DNA of 64,000 nt from Kitasatospora terrestris (GTDB taxonomy: Bacteria > Actinomycetota > Actinomycetes > Streptomycetales > Streptomycetaceae), in assembly GCF_039542905.1 (NCBI RefSeq), contig NZ_BAABIS010000001.1:4526001-4590000 (forward strand), written 5' to 3'. Position 1 is the stretch's first letter. Each line of letters begins with the position of its first letter. The notes under the pieces are model-generated. The model was not told the origin of the DNA, ran no database searches, and saw only the letters and a program-made list of their open reading frames with translations. The position numbers and the translations under genes are program-made. Below are positions 17,180 through 24,872 of the stretch, in pieces.

Positions 17180-18396
17180 ACAGCCAACTGAGGCGCACCC
17201 TCTGGGGCATCAACCTGGGCATCGCGCTCGCCCACGTCGGCAACTACATCTGGTTCCCGCTGCTGGTCTCCACCCTCGGCACCGCGTACAGCGGCTTCTG
17301 GGCCGGCTTCGTGATGTTCCTGACCTACGTCGGCCGGCTCGCCTCCACCTTCAGCTACGAGGGGCTGGCCCAGCGGCTCGGCGTCCGCGGCTCGGTGATC
17401 GCCGGTGTCGCCCTCGAAGCGCTCGCCCTCTGGGGCATGGGCTTCGTGGACGGCGTCCCGCTCTACAGCGTGCTGGCCTTCCTGATCGGCTTCGGCTCGG
17501 GCATGTCCTTCCCCGGTCTGAAGAACATCCTCTCCGCCTTCCCCGAGGCCGACCGGCCCAAGGCCTTCTCCGCCTTCCAGATGTCCTGCCAGCTCGGCGC
17601 GATCGGCGGCGCCCTGGCCGGCGGCCTGTTCCTGCACGTCGACCTGAAGGTGCTGTTCACCACCGTCTTCGCGCTGTTCGCGGTGTACTGCCTGGCCGCC
17701 GTGTTCGTGATCCCCGCCGACACCACGCCCACCGCCGAGGACACCCGGCGGGCGCCGCTGTTCAGCCTGGCCGTCCTCAAGGGCATCCGGCTCGGCGGCG
17801 GCGGACGGTACTTCGTCCTGTCCAGCGTCTTCTGGCTGCTGTCGATCAGCTTCCTGGTCGGCATCCCGCTGCACATGCAGGAGTACGCCCAGGGCCTGCC
17901 GATCTCCATGCCGTTCTGGATCACCGGGATCACCCTGCTGCTGCTCCAGTTCCCGGTGCTGCGCCTGCTCAACAAGCACCTGCAGCCCGGCCAGGTGATG
18001 GCCGTCGGCTTCGCCGCGATGACCGCCGCCTACCTGCTGTTCGGCGCCGGACGCAGCGCGCTCTGGGTGATCGTCGGCTGCTTCGTGGTGGTCTTCGGCG
18101 ACATCCTGTTCACCCCGTCCTTCGACCTGTGGGTGGCCAAGCAGATGCCGCGCGAGAACCTCTCCCGCGCGATGGGCTCGATGCACTTCTTCCGCAGCTT
18201 CGGGAACATGGTCGGCACCCTCGCCGCCGGTGCGCTCTACGACCTGGCCAACACCACCGGCATCCCCGGGCTCAACTGGTACGTGGTCGCCGCGATCGCC
18301 GTCGGCTGCGCCCTGTTCAGCCTGGCCGGCGCCCGCCGCGAGGCCGCCCCCGCCCCCGGCGAGCCGGCCCGCGAGCTCGCCGAGCAGGCAGCCTGA
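17176..18396 (+). CDS. MFS transporter, probable product exporter
   Basis: This 406-residue, strongly hydrophobic protein shows about 12 membrane segments. A cytoplasmic loop motif resembling motif A follows the second helix (YEGLAQRLGVRGS), and a long hydrophilic linker lies near residues 175-200. GTG 17176 overlaps the amidohydrolase stop and is preceded by AGGAAAGG. Its place near the end of the biosynthetic operon points to export of, or self-resistance to, the product. The substrate is inferred only from context. Confidence 0.85.
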   Translation: MNSQLRRTLWGINLGIALAHVGNYIWFPLLVSTLGTAYSGFWAGFVMFLTYVGRLASTFSYEGLAQRLGVRGSVIAGVALEALALWGMGFVDGVPLYSVLAFLIGFGSGMSFPGLKNILSAFPEADRPKAFSAFQMSCQLGAIGGALAGGLFLHVDLKVLFTTVFALFAVYCLAAVFVIPADTTPTAEDTRRAPLFSLAVLKGIRLGGGGRYFVLSSVFWLLSISFLVGIPLHMQEYAQGLPISMPFWITGITLLLLQFPVLRLLNKHLQPGQVMAVGFAAMTAAYLLFGAGRSALWVIVGCFVVVFGDILFTPSFDLWVAKQMPRENLSRAMGSMHFFRSFGNMVGTLAAGALYDLANTTGIPGLNWYVVAAIAVGCALFSLAGARREAAPAPGEPARELAEQAA

Positions 18397-18430
18397 GCCC
18401 TTGTCCGCCAGAGCCGAGAAGAGCGAGGCC

Positions 18431-19129
18431 GTGACCCCGGCACCCACCCTCCCGCCGCGAGGCGCGACCCACGTCTGGTTCGGCGGCACCACCGCCGCCG
18501 AACCGGAGCGGGACCTGGCCCTGCTCCCGGCCGGCGAGCGGGAGCGGGCCCTGCGCCACGGCTCCACCGCCGACCGGGCCCGGTGCGCCGCCGCCTGGGC
18601 CGGCACCCGGCGGATCCTGGCCCGCTACCTCGACGCCGACCCGGCCGCGCTGCCCCTGGAGCGCACCGGCGCCGCCCGCTGGGCCACCCCCGGACCGGAC
18701 GGCACCCCGGTCCACCTCAGCGTGGCCCGCGCCGACGGCAGCTGGCTGCTCGCCCTCGCGGTCGGCGACCCGGTCGGCGCCGACCTGGAGCGGATCCGCC
18801 CGCTCGACACCGAAGGACTGGCCGCCCACTGCCTCGCCCCCGAGGAGCTGTCCTGGCTGGCCGGCCTGCCGGGCGGCGAACGCACCGGCGCCTTCCTGCG
18901 CGCCTGGACCCGCAAGGAGGCCCTGCGCAAGGCCGCCGACCTGCCCCGCACCGCCCCCCGGCGCCTCCCCGTCGCCGCCGACCGGCCCGGCCCGGTCACC
19001 CTCGCCGCCCCCCACCCCGGTGACGGCTGGACCGTGGACGACCTGCCCGCCGCCTGCGACGAACGCGCCGCACTGGCCCGACCCGCCCACTGCACAGGGC
19101 CGTTGAGCCGCTTCCACGCCACCGTCTGA
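18431..19129 (+). CDS. 4'-phosphopantetheinyl transferase (Sfp type)
   Basis: The 232-residue protein has the two signature motifs of Sfp-type transferases: VGADLERIRP (D118, E120) and RAWTRKEALRKA (W159, K162, E163). These bind Mg2+ and CoA and move phosphopantetheine to a serine of acyl- or peptidyl-carrier proteins. GTG 18431 is the likely start; TTG 18401 is possible. No PKS or NRPS gene is in the window, and AmCP has no DSL-type attachment serine. The transferase therefore serves carrier proteins encoded elsewhere, or the gene is only a neighbour. Confidence 0.87.
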   Translation: MTPAPTLPPRGATHVWFGGTTAAEPERDLALLPAGERERALRHGSTADRARCAAAWAGTRRILARYLDADPAALPLERTGAARWATPGPDGTPVHLSVARADGSWLLALAVGDPVGADLERIRPLDTEGLAAHCLAPEELSWLAGLPGGERTGAFLRAWTRKEALRKAADLPRTAPRRLPVAADRPGPVTLAAPHPGDGWTVDDLPAACDERAALARPAHCTGPLSRFHATV

Positions 19130-19151
19130 CCGACCCCCGATGATGGACACC

Positions 19152-20075
19152 ATGGACCTGCGCATCTTCACCGAGCCCCAGCAGGGCGCCTCGTACGACA
19201 CCCTGCTGCGGGTCGCGACGACCGCCGAACAACTCGGCTACGACGGCTTCTTCCGCTCCGACCACTACCTGCGGATGGGTGACGCGGACGGCCTGCCCGG
19301 CCCCACCGACGCCTGGATCACGCTGGCCGGCCTGGCCCGCGAGACCTCCCGGATCCGCCTCGGCACCCTGATGACCGCCGGCACCTTCCGCCTCCCCGGG
19401 GTGCTCGCGATCCAGGTCGCCCAGGTCGACGCGATGAGCGGCGGCCGGATCGAACTCGGCCTCGGCGCCGGCTGGTTCGAGGCCGAGCACAAGGCCTACG
19501 GCATCCCCTTCCCGGACCGGCGGATCGACCGGCTGGAGGAGCAGCTGGCCATCGTCACCGGCCTGTGGGAGACCAAGCTCGGCGACACCTTCGACTTCGC
19601 CGGCCGCTACTACCGGCTGGCCGACTCGCCCGCCCTGCCCAAGCCCTTCCAGAACCGCGTCCCGGTCATCGTCGGCGGCATGGGCCCGTCCCGCACGCCC
19701 GCCCTGGCCGCCCGCTACGCCGACGAGTTCAACCTCCCGTTCGCCTCCCTGGACGCCACCCGCACCCAGATCGGCCGGGTCCGGGCCGCCGCCGAGGAGC
19801 GCGGCCGCGACGCCGACTCCCTGGTGTACTCCAGCGCCCTGGTCGCCTGCGTCGGCCGCGACGACGCCGAGGTCGCCCGCCGGGCCGCCGCGATCGGCCG
19901 CGAGGTCGAGGAGCTGAAGGCCAACGGTCTGGCCGGCACCCCCGACGAGGTGGTCGAGAAGATCGGCCGCTACCGCGAGGCCGGCAGCGGCCGGATCTAC
20001 CTCCAGATCCTCGACCTCGACGACCTCGACCACCTGGCGCTGATCGCCGACCGGGTCGGCGCCCAGCTGACCTGA
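19152..20075 (+). CDS. LLM-class F420-dependent oxidoreductase
   Basis: The 307-residue protein is a luciferase-like TIM-barrel enzyme: MDLRIFTEPQQGASYDTLLR, GYDGFFRSDHYLRMGD, RIRLGTLMTAGTFRLPG, GGRIELGLGAGWFEAEHKAY and PVIVGGMGPSRTPALAARYA. These are typical of F420-dependent reductases in actinomycetes. ATG 19152 is chosen because the protein family starts with M-x-L-R; two ATGs lie 9 and 12 bases upstream and none has a clear RBS, so the mRNA may be leaderless. It lies 22 bp after the transferase gene, so a link to the cluster cannot be excluded. Confidence 0.85.
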   Translation: MDLRIFTEPQQGASYDTLLRVATTAEQLGYDGFFRSDHYLRMGDADGLPGPTDAWITLAGLARETSRIRLGTLMTAGTFRLPGVLAIQVAQVDAMSGGRIELGLGAGWFEAEHKAYGIPFPDRRIDRLEEQLAIVTGLWETKLGDTFDFAGRYYRLADSPALPKPFQNRVPVIVGGMGPSRTPALAARYADEFNLPFASLDATRTQIGRVRAAAEERGRDADSLVYSSALVACVGRDDAEVARRAAAIGREVEELKANGLAGTPDEVVEKIGRYREAGSGRIYLQILDLDDLDHLALIADRVGAQLT

Positions 20076-20128
20076 CACGCTGTCCCCGAGGGGCGTGCCC
20101 CCGGGGCCCCCTCCGGCCAGGATGAGAA

Positions 20129-20170
20129 CCGCCGAACGGGGCGCTCCCCCCCCAGCGCCCCGGTCGGCGG
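20129..20170 (+). terminator. Long hairpin with a C8 loop, likely transcription terminator
   Basis: An outer 7-bp stem (CCGCCGA/TCGGCGG) and an inner 8-bp perfect stem (GGGGCGCT/AGCGCCCC) enclose a loop of eight C residues. It lies 54 bp behind the oxidoreductase stop and has no U tail, as is common for streptomycete terminators. Confidence 0.7.
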
Positions 20171-20288
20171 CCCCACCGGGCCGGGCGCCCGCCACCCTGC
20201 GCGAACGCGTGGATGCGCCCGGCCACGAGGTCCGTCCCGGTTCGCGGTGGGTCGGGTGGTGGGTCATCGTGGGACGGAGGTGAGTCCC

Positions 20289-20744
20289 ATGCCCGAGATC
20301 GCCCTGCAGATCGACATCGCGGCGTCCCGCTCCCGCCTGCTGGCGGCCCTGGACACCCACGACGGCCTGACCGCCTGGTGGACCACCGGCGTCTCCCGGG
20401 ACGGCGACGATCTCCTGTTCGAGTTCCCGGACGCCCCGGAGCCGTTCCGGCTGCGCCGGGACCGCGCCGACGAGGACCGGGTCGCCTGGACCAGCGTCGG
20501 CGCCTTCCCGCCCGACTGGCTGGACACCACCGTCACCTGGGACCTGTTCGACCACCCGGACGACCCGCACCGCACCCGCCTGCTCTTCCGCCACCTCGGC
20601 TGGCGCCCGGGCACCGAGCGCACCGTCCCGATGGTGGCCGGCACCTGGGCCGAGCTGCTGGTGCGGCTGAAGGACTACGTCCAGAGCGGCAAGGTCCAGC
20701 CGTACTTCGTCCCCCGGGTCCACGCCCACCAGCCCGTCGACTGA
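20289..20744 (+). CDS. SRPBCC (AHSA1-like) family protein
   Basis: The 151-residue protein has the pattern of START/AHSA1-like ligand-binding folds: an N-terminal strand (EIALQIDIAASRSRLLAALD), HDGLTAWWTTGVSRDGDDLL, and a long C-terminal helix (MVAGTWAELLVRLKDYVQSG). Such proteins bind hydrophobic ligands or act as small stress proteins; the function here is unknown. ATG 20289 follows GGAGGTGA. It precedes a VOC-family gene by 29 bp and is probably co-transcribed with it. Confidence 0.8.
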   Translation: MPEIALQIDIAASRSRLLAALDTHDGLTAWWTTGVSRDGDDLLFEFPDAPEPFRLRRDRADEDRVAWTSVGAFPPDWLDTTVTWDLFDHPDDPHRTRLLFRHLGWRPGTERTVPMVAGTWAELLVRLKDYVQSGKVQPYFVPRVHAHQPVD

Positions 20745-20773
20745 CCCCTGACCCGTCCCTCCCTGGAGGCGCC

Positions 20774-21550
20774 ATGCCCGAGGTGACCGAGCGCTATCTC
20801 CCCGGCACTCCGTGCTGGGTCGACCTGATGGCGAAGAACCAGCAGGAGGCCCTCGACTTCTACCGCGACGTGTTCGGCTGGCAGGGCGAGATCGGCCCGG
20901 CGGAGTTCGGCGGGTACACGGTGTGCACGCTGAACGGCCGCCCGGTCGCGGGCATCGGCCAGGCGGAGGCGCCGGACGGCGCGCCGCCGCCGCCGGCCGT
21001 CTGGACCACGTACCTGGCCACCGAGGACGCCGACGCCGCGCTCGCCGCGATCACCGCGAACGGCGGCACCTCGCTGACCCCGGTGCTGGAGGTCGGCGAC
21101 ACCGGCCGGATGCTGGTGGCGCTGGACCCGACCGGCGCCGTGTTCGGTCTGTGGCAGCCGCTGGAGTTCCCGGGCGCCCAGGTGGTCAACGAGCCCGGGG
21201 CGCTCACCTGGAACGAGTTGCACACCACCGACCCGGACGTCGCGCGGGCTTTCTACGAGGCGGCCCTGTCCGTGGCCACCCCGCCGATGGGGAGCGCGCA
21301 CCACTACTGGCAGTTCTCGGTGAACGCCCGCACGGTCGGCGGCCTGTGCCCGCTGGACCCGGAGTCACCGGCGGGCACCCCCTCGCACTGGCTGACCTAC
21401 TTCGCGGTGGACGACACCGACTCCACCGTGGACGCCCTGGTCAGGCGGGGCGGCTCGGTGCTCCTCCCGCCCGCCGACTCGCCGTGGGGCCGGGTGGCCC
21501 GGGTCCGGGACCCGCAGGGCGCCGCCTTCGCGGTCGTCCGGTCCGCCTGA
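20774..21550 (+). CDS. VOC-family protein (two glyoxalase/bleomycin-resistance domains)
   Basis: The 258-residue protein contains two VOC modules. The first opens with GTPCWVDLMAKNQQEALDFY and the second with GALTWNELHTTDPDVARAFY. Each ends in a strand-loop of the RVRDPQGAAF type. Tandem VOC proteins of this size are common in Streptomyces and bind metals or small ligands, but few have known substrates. ATG 20774 follows TGGAGGCGCC. Confidence 0.85.
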   Translation: MPEVTERYLPGTPCWVDLMAKNQQEALDFYRDVFGWQGEIGPAEFGGYTVCTLNGRPVAGIGQAEAPDGAPPPPAVWTTYLATEDADAALAAITANGGTSLTPVLEVGDTGRMLVALDPTGAVFGLWQPLEFPGAQVVNEPGALTWNELHTTDPDVARAFYEAALSVATPPMGSAHHYWQFSVNARTVGGLCPLDPESPAGTPSHWLTYFAVDDTDSTVDALVRRGGSVLLPPADSPWGRVARVRDPQGAAFAVVRSA

Positions 21551-21649
21551 CGGCCGTCCGCCGCCGGTTCCCGGCCGCGGTGGGCGCACGACGCGCCATA
21601 CGTGCCGGGAATGGCGATTCGTACGCCCCGTGCGGGTGAGACTGCAGAC

Positions 21650-22399
21650 ATGCTGGGACTTCCGGATCACATCCGCGCCTTCCTGTTCGACCTGGACGGC
21701 GTCCTCACACAGACCGCCAAGGTGCACGCGGCCGCCTGGAAGGACATGTTCGACTCCTTCCTGCGGGCGGAGGCCGCCCGGGACGGCGAGGAGTTCGTCC
21801 CGTTCGACCCGGTCGTCGACTACGACCGCTACGTGGACGGCCGGCCGCGGCTCGACGGCACCCGCACCTTCCTCGCCGCCCGCGGCATCGACCTGCCCGA
21901 GGGCACCCCGCAGGACCCGCCGGGCACCCGTACGGTCAACGGCCTGAGCAGCGCCAAGAACGACACCGTGCTGCGCATGATCCGCGAGCAGGGCGTGCAG
22001 CCCTACTCGGGTTCGGTGGAGTACCTGCACCGGCTGCGGGTGCTCGGCCTGCCGCGCGCGGTGGTGTCGTCCAGCGCCAACTGCAAGGACGTGCTGCGCG
22101 CCGCGGGCATCGACGGGCTGTTCGAGGTGGTGGTGGACGGGCTCACGGCCCGCCGCGACGGCCTGGCCGGCAAGCCCGCGCCGGACACCTACCTGGCCGC
22201 CGCGCGGCAGCTCGGCGTGGAGCCCGGGCACGCCGCGGTCTTCGAGGACGCGCTGGCCGGCGTCGAGTCCGGCCGGGCCGGCGGCTTCGGCGCCGTGGTC
22301 GGCGTGAACCGCACCGGCCAGGCGGACGCGCTGCGCGCGCACGGCGCCACCGTCGTCGTCGACGACCTGGCCGACCTGATCCCCGGGGAGGCGCCGTGA
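21650..22399 (+). CDS. HAD hydrolase, beta-phosphoglucomutase type
   Basis: The 249-residue protein has the HAD nucleophile motif FLFDLDGVLTQTAKVHAAAW (D14, D16), motif II in PRAVVSSSANCKDVL, the lysine in LAGKPAPDTYLAAA and motif IV VFEDALAGVESG. It is followed by a GH65 phosphorylase gene with a 4-bp overlap. This pairing is typical of disaccharide phosphorolysis: the phosphorylase yields beta-glucose-1-phosphate and this mutase turns it into glucose-6-phosphate. The start at ATG 21650 leaves a normal-length N-terminus; an upstream GTG-frame extension is not convincing. Confidence 0.88.
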   Translation: MLGLPDHIRAFLFDLDGVLTQTAKVHAAAWKDMFDSFLRAEAARDGEEFVPFDPVVDYDRYVDGRPRLDGTRTFLAARGIDLPEGTPQDPPGTRTVNGLSSAKNDTVLRMIREQGVQPYSGSVEYLHRLRVLGLPRAVVSSSANCKDVLRAAGIDGLFEVVVDGLTARRDGLAGKPAPDTYLAAARQLGVEPGHAAVFEDALAGVESGRAGGFGAVVGVNRTGQADALRAHGATVVVDDLADLIPGEAP

Positions 22400-24792
22400 C
22401 CACCCCCGACCCCTTCGCGGTCGACCCCTGGGGCGTCGTCGAGCACGGCTTCGACCTGGCCGGGCAGGCCCGCGCCGAATCGGTGTTCGCCCTGTCCAAC
22501 GGGCACATCGGGCTGCGCGGCAACCTGGACGAGGGCGAGCCGCACGGCCTGCCCGGCACCTACCTGAACGGCGTCTTCGAGCTGCGCCCGCTGCCGTACG
22601 CGGAGAGCGGCTACGGCTTCCCGGAGTCGGGGCAGAGCGTCATCAACGTCACCAACGGCAAGCTGATCCGGCTGCTGGTCGACGACGAGCCGTTCGACCT
22701 GCGGTACGGCGAGGTGCGCGGCCACCAGCGCAGCCTGGACTTCCGCGAGGGCCTGCTGCGGCGCAGCGCCGAGTGGACCTCCCCGGCCGGACGGACCGTC
22801 CGGGTCACCTCGCAGCGGATGGTCTCGCTCACCCAGCGGGCGGTCGCCGCCGTCGAGTACACGGTGGAGGCGGTCGACGGTCCGGTCCGGATCGTGGTCC
22901 AGTCCGAGCTGGTCGCCAACGAGCAGCTGCCGCTCGGCGACGGCGATCCGCGGGCCGCCGCGGTCCTGGAGGCGCCGCTGGCCGCGGAGTTGCGGCACGC
23001 GGCCGGCAGCAAGGCGGTGCTGGTGCACCGGACCCGGTTCAGCGGGCTGCGGGTCGCGGCCGGCATCGACCACGTCATCGAGGGTCCGGGCCGGGTGGAC
23101 ACCACCGCCGAGAGCTCCGAGGACCAGGCCCGGATCACCGCCACCACCGTGCTGAAGGCGGGGGAGCGGCTGCGGCTGGTGAAGTTCATCGCGTACGGCT
23201 GGTCGGCGACCCGCTCGCTGCCCGCCGTCCGCGACCAGGTGGAGGCCGCGCTGACCGCCGCCCGCTACACCGGCTGGGACGGGCTGGTCGACGAGCAGAA
23301 GGAGTACCTGGGCCGCTTCTGGTCGGACAGCGACATCGAGATCGAGGGCGACGTCGAGCTGCAGCAGGCGGTCCGCTTCGCGCTCTTCCACGTCCTGCAG
23401 GCCGGTGCCCGCAGCGAGGAACGGGCCATCCCCGCCAAGGGGTTGACCGGGCCCGGCTACGACGGGCACAGCTTCTGGGACACCGAGACCTTCGTCCTGC
23501 CGGTGCTCACCTACTGCCTGCCGGCGGCGGTCAACCAGGCGCTGCGCTGGCGGCACACCACGCTCCCGATGGCCCGTGACCGGGCCGCCCAACTCGGTCT
23601 GGCCGGAGCGGTGTTCCCGTGGCGGACGATCCGCGGCGAGGAGTGCTCCGGGTACTGGCCGGCCGGCACCGCGGCGTTCCACATCGGCGCGGACATCGCC
23701 GCCGCGGTGGTCCGCTACATCCGGGCCACCGGCGACCTGGAGTTCGAACGGGCCTACGGCCTGGAGCTTTTGGTGGAGACCGCCCGGATGTGGCGCTCGC
23801 TCGGCCACCACGACGCGCACGGCCGGTTCCGGATCGAGGGCGTCACCGGGCCGGACGAGTACAGCGCGGTCGCCGACAACAACGTGTTCACCAACCTGAT
23901 GGCGCAGTCCAACCTGCGCAGCGCCGCGGAGAGCGCCACCCGGCACCAGTTCGAGGCGGCGGCGCTCGGCGTGGACACCGAGGAGGCGGCCGCCTGGCGG
24001 GACGCCGCCGACAAGATGTTCATCCCCTACGACGAGAAGCTCGGCGTCCACCCGCAGGCCGACGGCTTCACCGACCACCAGCTGTGGGACTTCGAGGGCA
24101 CCCCGCCGGAGAAGTACCCGCTGCTGCTGCACTACCCGTACTTCGACCTGTACCGCAAGCAGGTGGTCAAGCAGGCCGACCTGGTGCTCGCCATGCAGGT
24201 GCGCGGCGACGCCTTCACGCAGGAGCAGAAGGTCCGCAACTTCAACTACTACGAGCGGCTCACCGTCCGGGACTCCTCGCTCTCCGCCTGCACCCAGGCG
24301 GTGATCGCCGCCGAGGTCGGCCAGCTCGACCTCGCCTACGACTACACCGCCGAAGCCGCCCTGATGGACCTGCGCGACCTCGGCGGCAACACCCGCGACG
24401 GCCTGCACATGGCCTCCCTGGCGGGCGCCTGCATCGCCCTGGTGGCCGGCTTCGGCGGCCTGCGCGACCACGACGAGCACCTCTCCTTCCGGCCCAGGCT
24501 CCCCTCCGGGCTGCAGCGCCTCGCGTTCTCCATGGCGGTGCGCGAGCACCTGCTGCGGATCGACATCACCCACGCCACCACCACGTACACGCTGCTGCGC
24601 GGCGGGGTGCTGCCGATCCTGCACGAGGGCGAGTCGCTGCGGGTCGAGAAGGGCCGGCCGGTCGTCCGGCCCACCCAGACGCCGCAGACCCCGGCCGAGC
24701 GGGCCGTCCAGCCGCCCGGCCGGGAGCCGGCCCGCCGGCACGGCCAGGCCGGGGTCCAGGTCGGCACCGTCGACCACCTCCCCGCGGAGTGA
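22396..24792 (+). CDS. Glycoside hydrolase family 65 disaccharide phosphorylase
   Basis: The 798-residue protein matches GH65 over its full length: an N-terminal beta-sandwich (ALSNGHIGLRGNLDEGEPHG), the (alpha/alpha)6 barrel with GYDGHSFWDTETFVLPVLTY, and the catalytic acid E488 in GVTGPDEYSAVADNNVF. The phosphate-site region is KVRNFNYYERLTVRDSSLS. Candidates are maltose, trehalose or kojibiose phosphorylase; the sequence alone does not decide. The last 40 residues are Pro/Arg-rich and look disordered. It overlaps the mutase gene (GTGA). Confidence 0.9.
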   Translation: MTTPDPFAVDPWGVVEHGFDLAGQARAESVFALSNGHIGLRGNLDEGEPHGLPGTYLNGVFELRPLPYAESGYGFPESGQSVINVTNGKLIRLLVDDEPFDLRYGEVRGHQRSLDFREGLLRRSAEWTSPAGRTVRVTSQRMVSLTQRAVAAVEYTVEAVDGPVRIVVQSELVANEQLPLGDGDPRAAAVLEAPLAAELRHAAGSKAVLVHRTRFSGLRVAAGIDHVIEGPGRVDTTAESSEDQARITATTVLKAGERLRLVKFIAYGWSATRSLPAVRDQVEAALTAARYTGWDGLVDEQKEYLGRFWSDSDIEIEGDVELQQAVRFALFHVLQAGARSEERAIPAKGLTGPGYDGHSFWDTETFVLPVLTYCLPAAVNQALRWRHTTLPMARDRAAQLGLAGAVFPWRTIRGEECSGYWPAGTAAFHIGADIAAAVVRYIRATGDLEFERAYGLELLVETARMWRSLGHHDAHGRFRIEGVTGPDEYSAVADNNVFTNLMAQSNLRSAAESATRHQFEAAALGVDTEEAAAWRDAADKMFIPYDEKLGVHPQADGFTDHQLWDFEGTPPEKYPLLLHYPYFDLYRKQVVKQADLVLAMQVRGDAFTQEQKVRNFNYYERLTVRDSSLSACTQAVIAAEVGQLDLAYDYTAEAALMDLRDLGGNTRDGLHMASLAGACIALVAGFGGLRDHDEHLSFRPRLPSGLQRLAFSMAVREHLLRIDITHATTTYTLLRGGVLPILHEGESLRVEKGRPVVRPTQTPQTPAERAVQPPGREPARRHGQAGVQVGTVDHLPAE

Positions 24793-24872
24793 GGCGCTGA
24801 ACTCCGGACAGTACGGGCCCGCCCGGCGCCGCCTCCCGGTCGCGCGGGCCCGGTGTCCCTAGGCTGGCCGGC

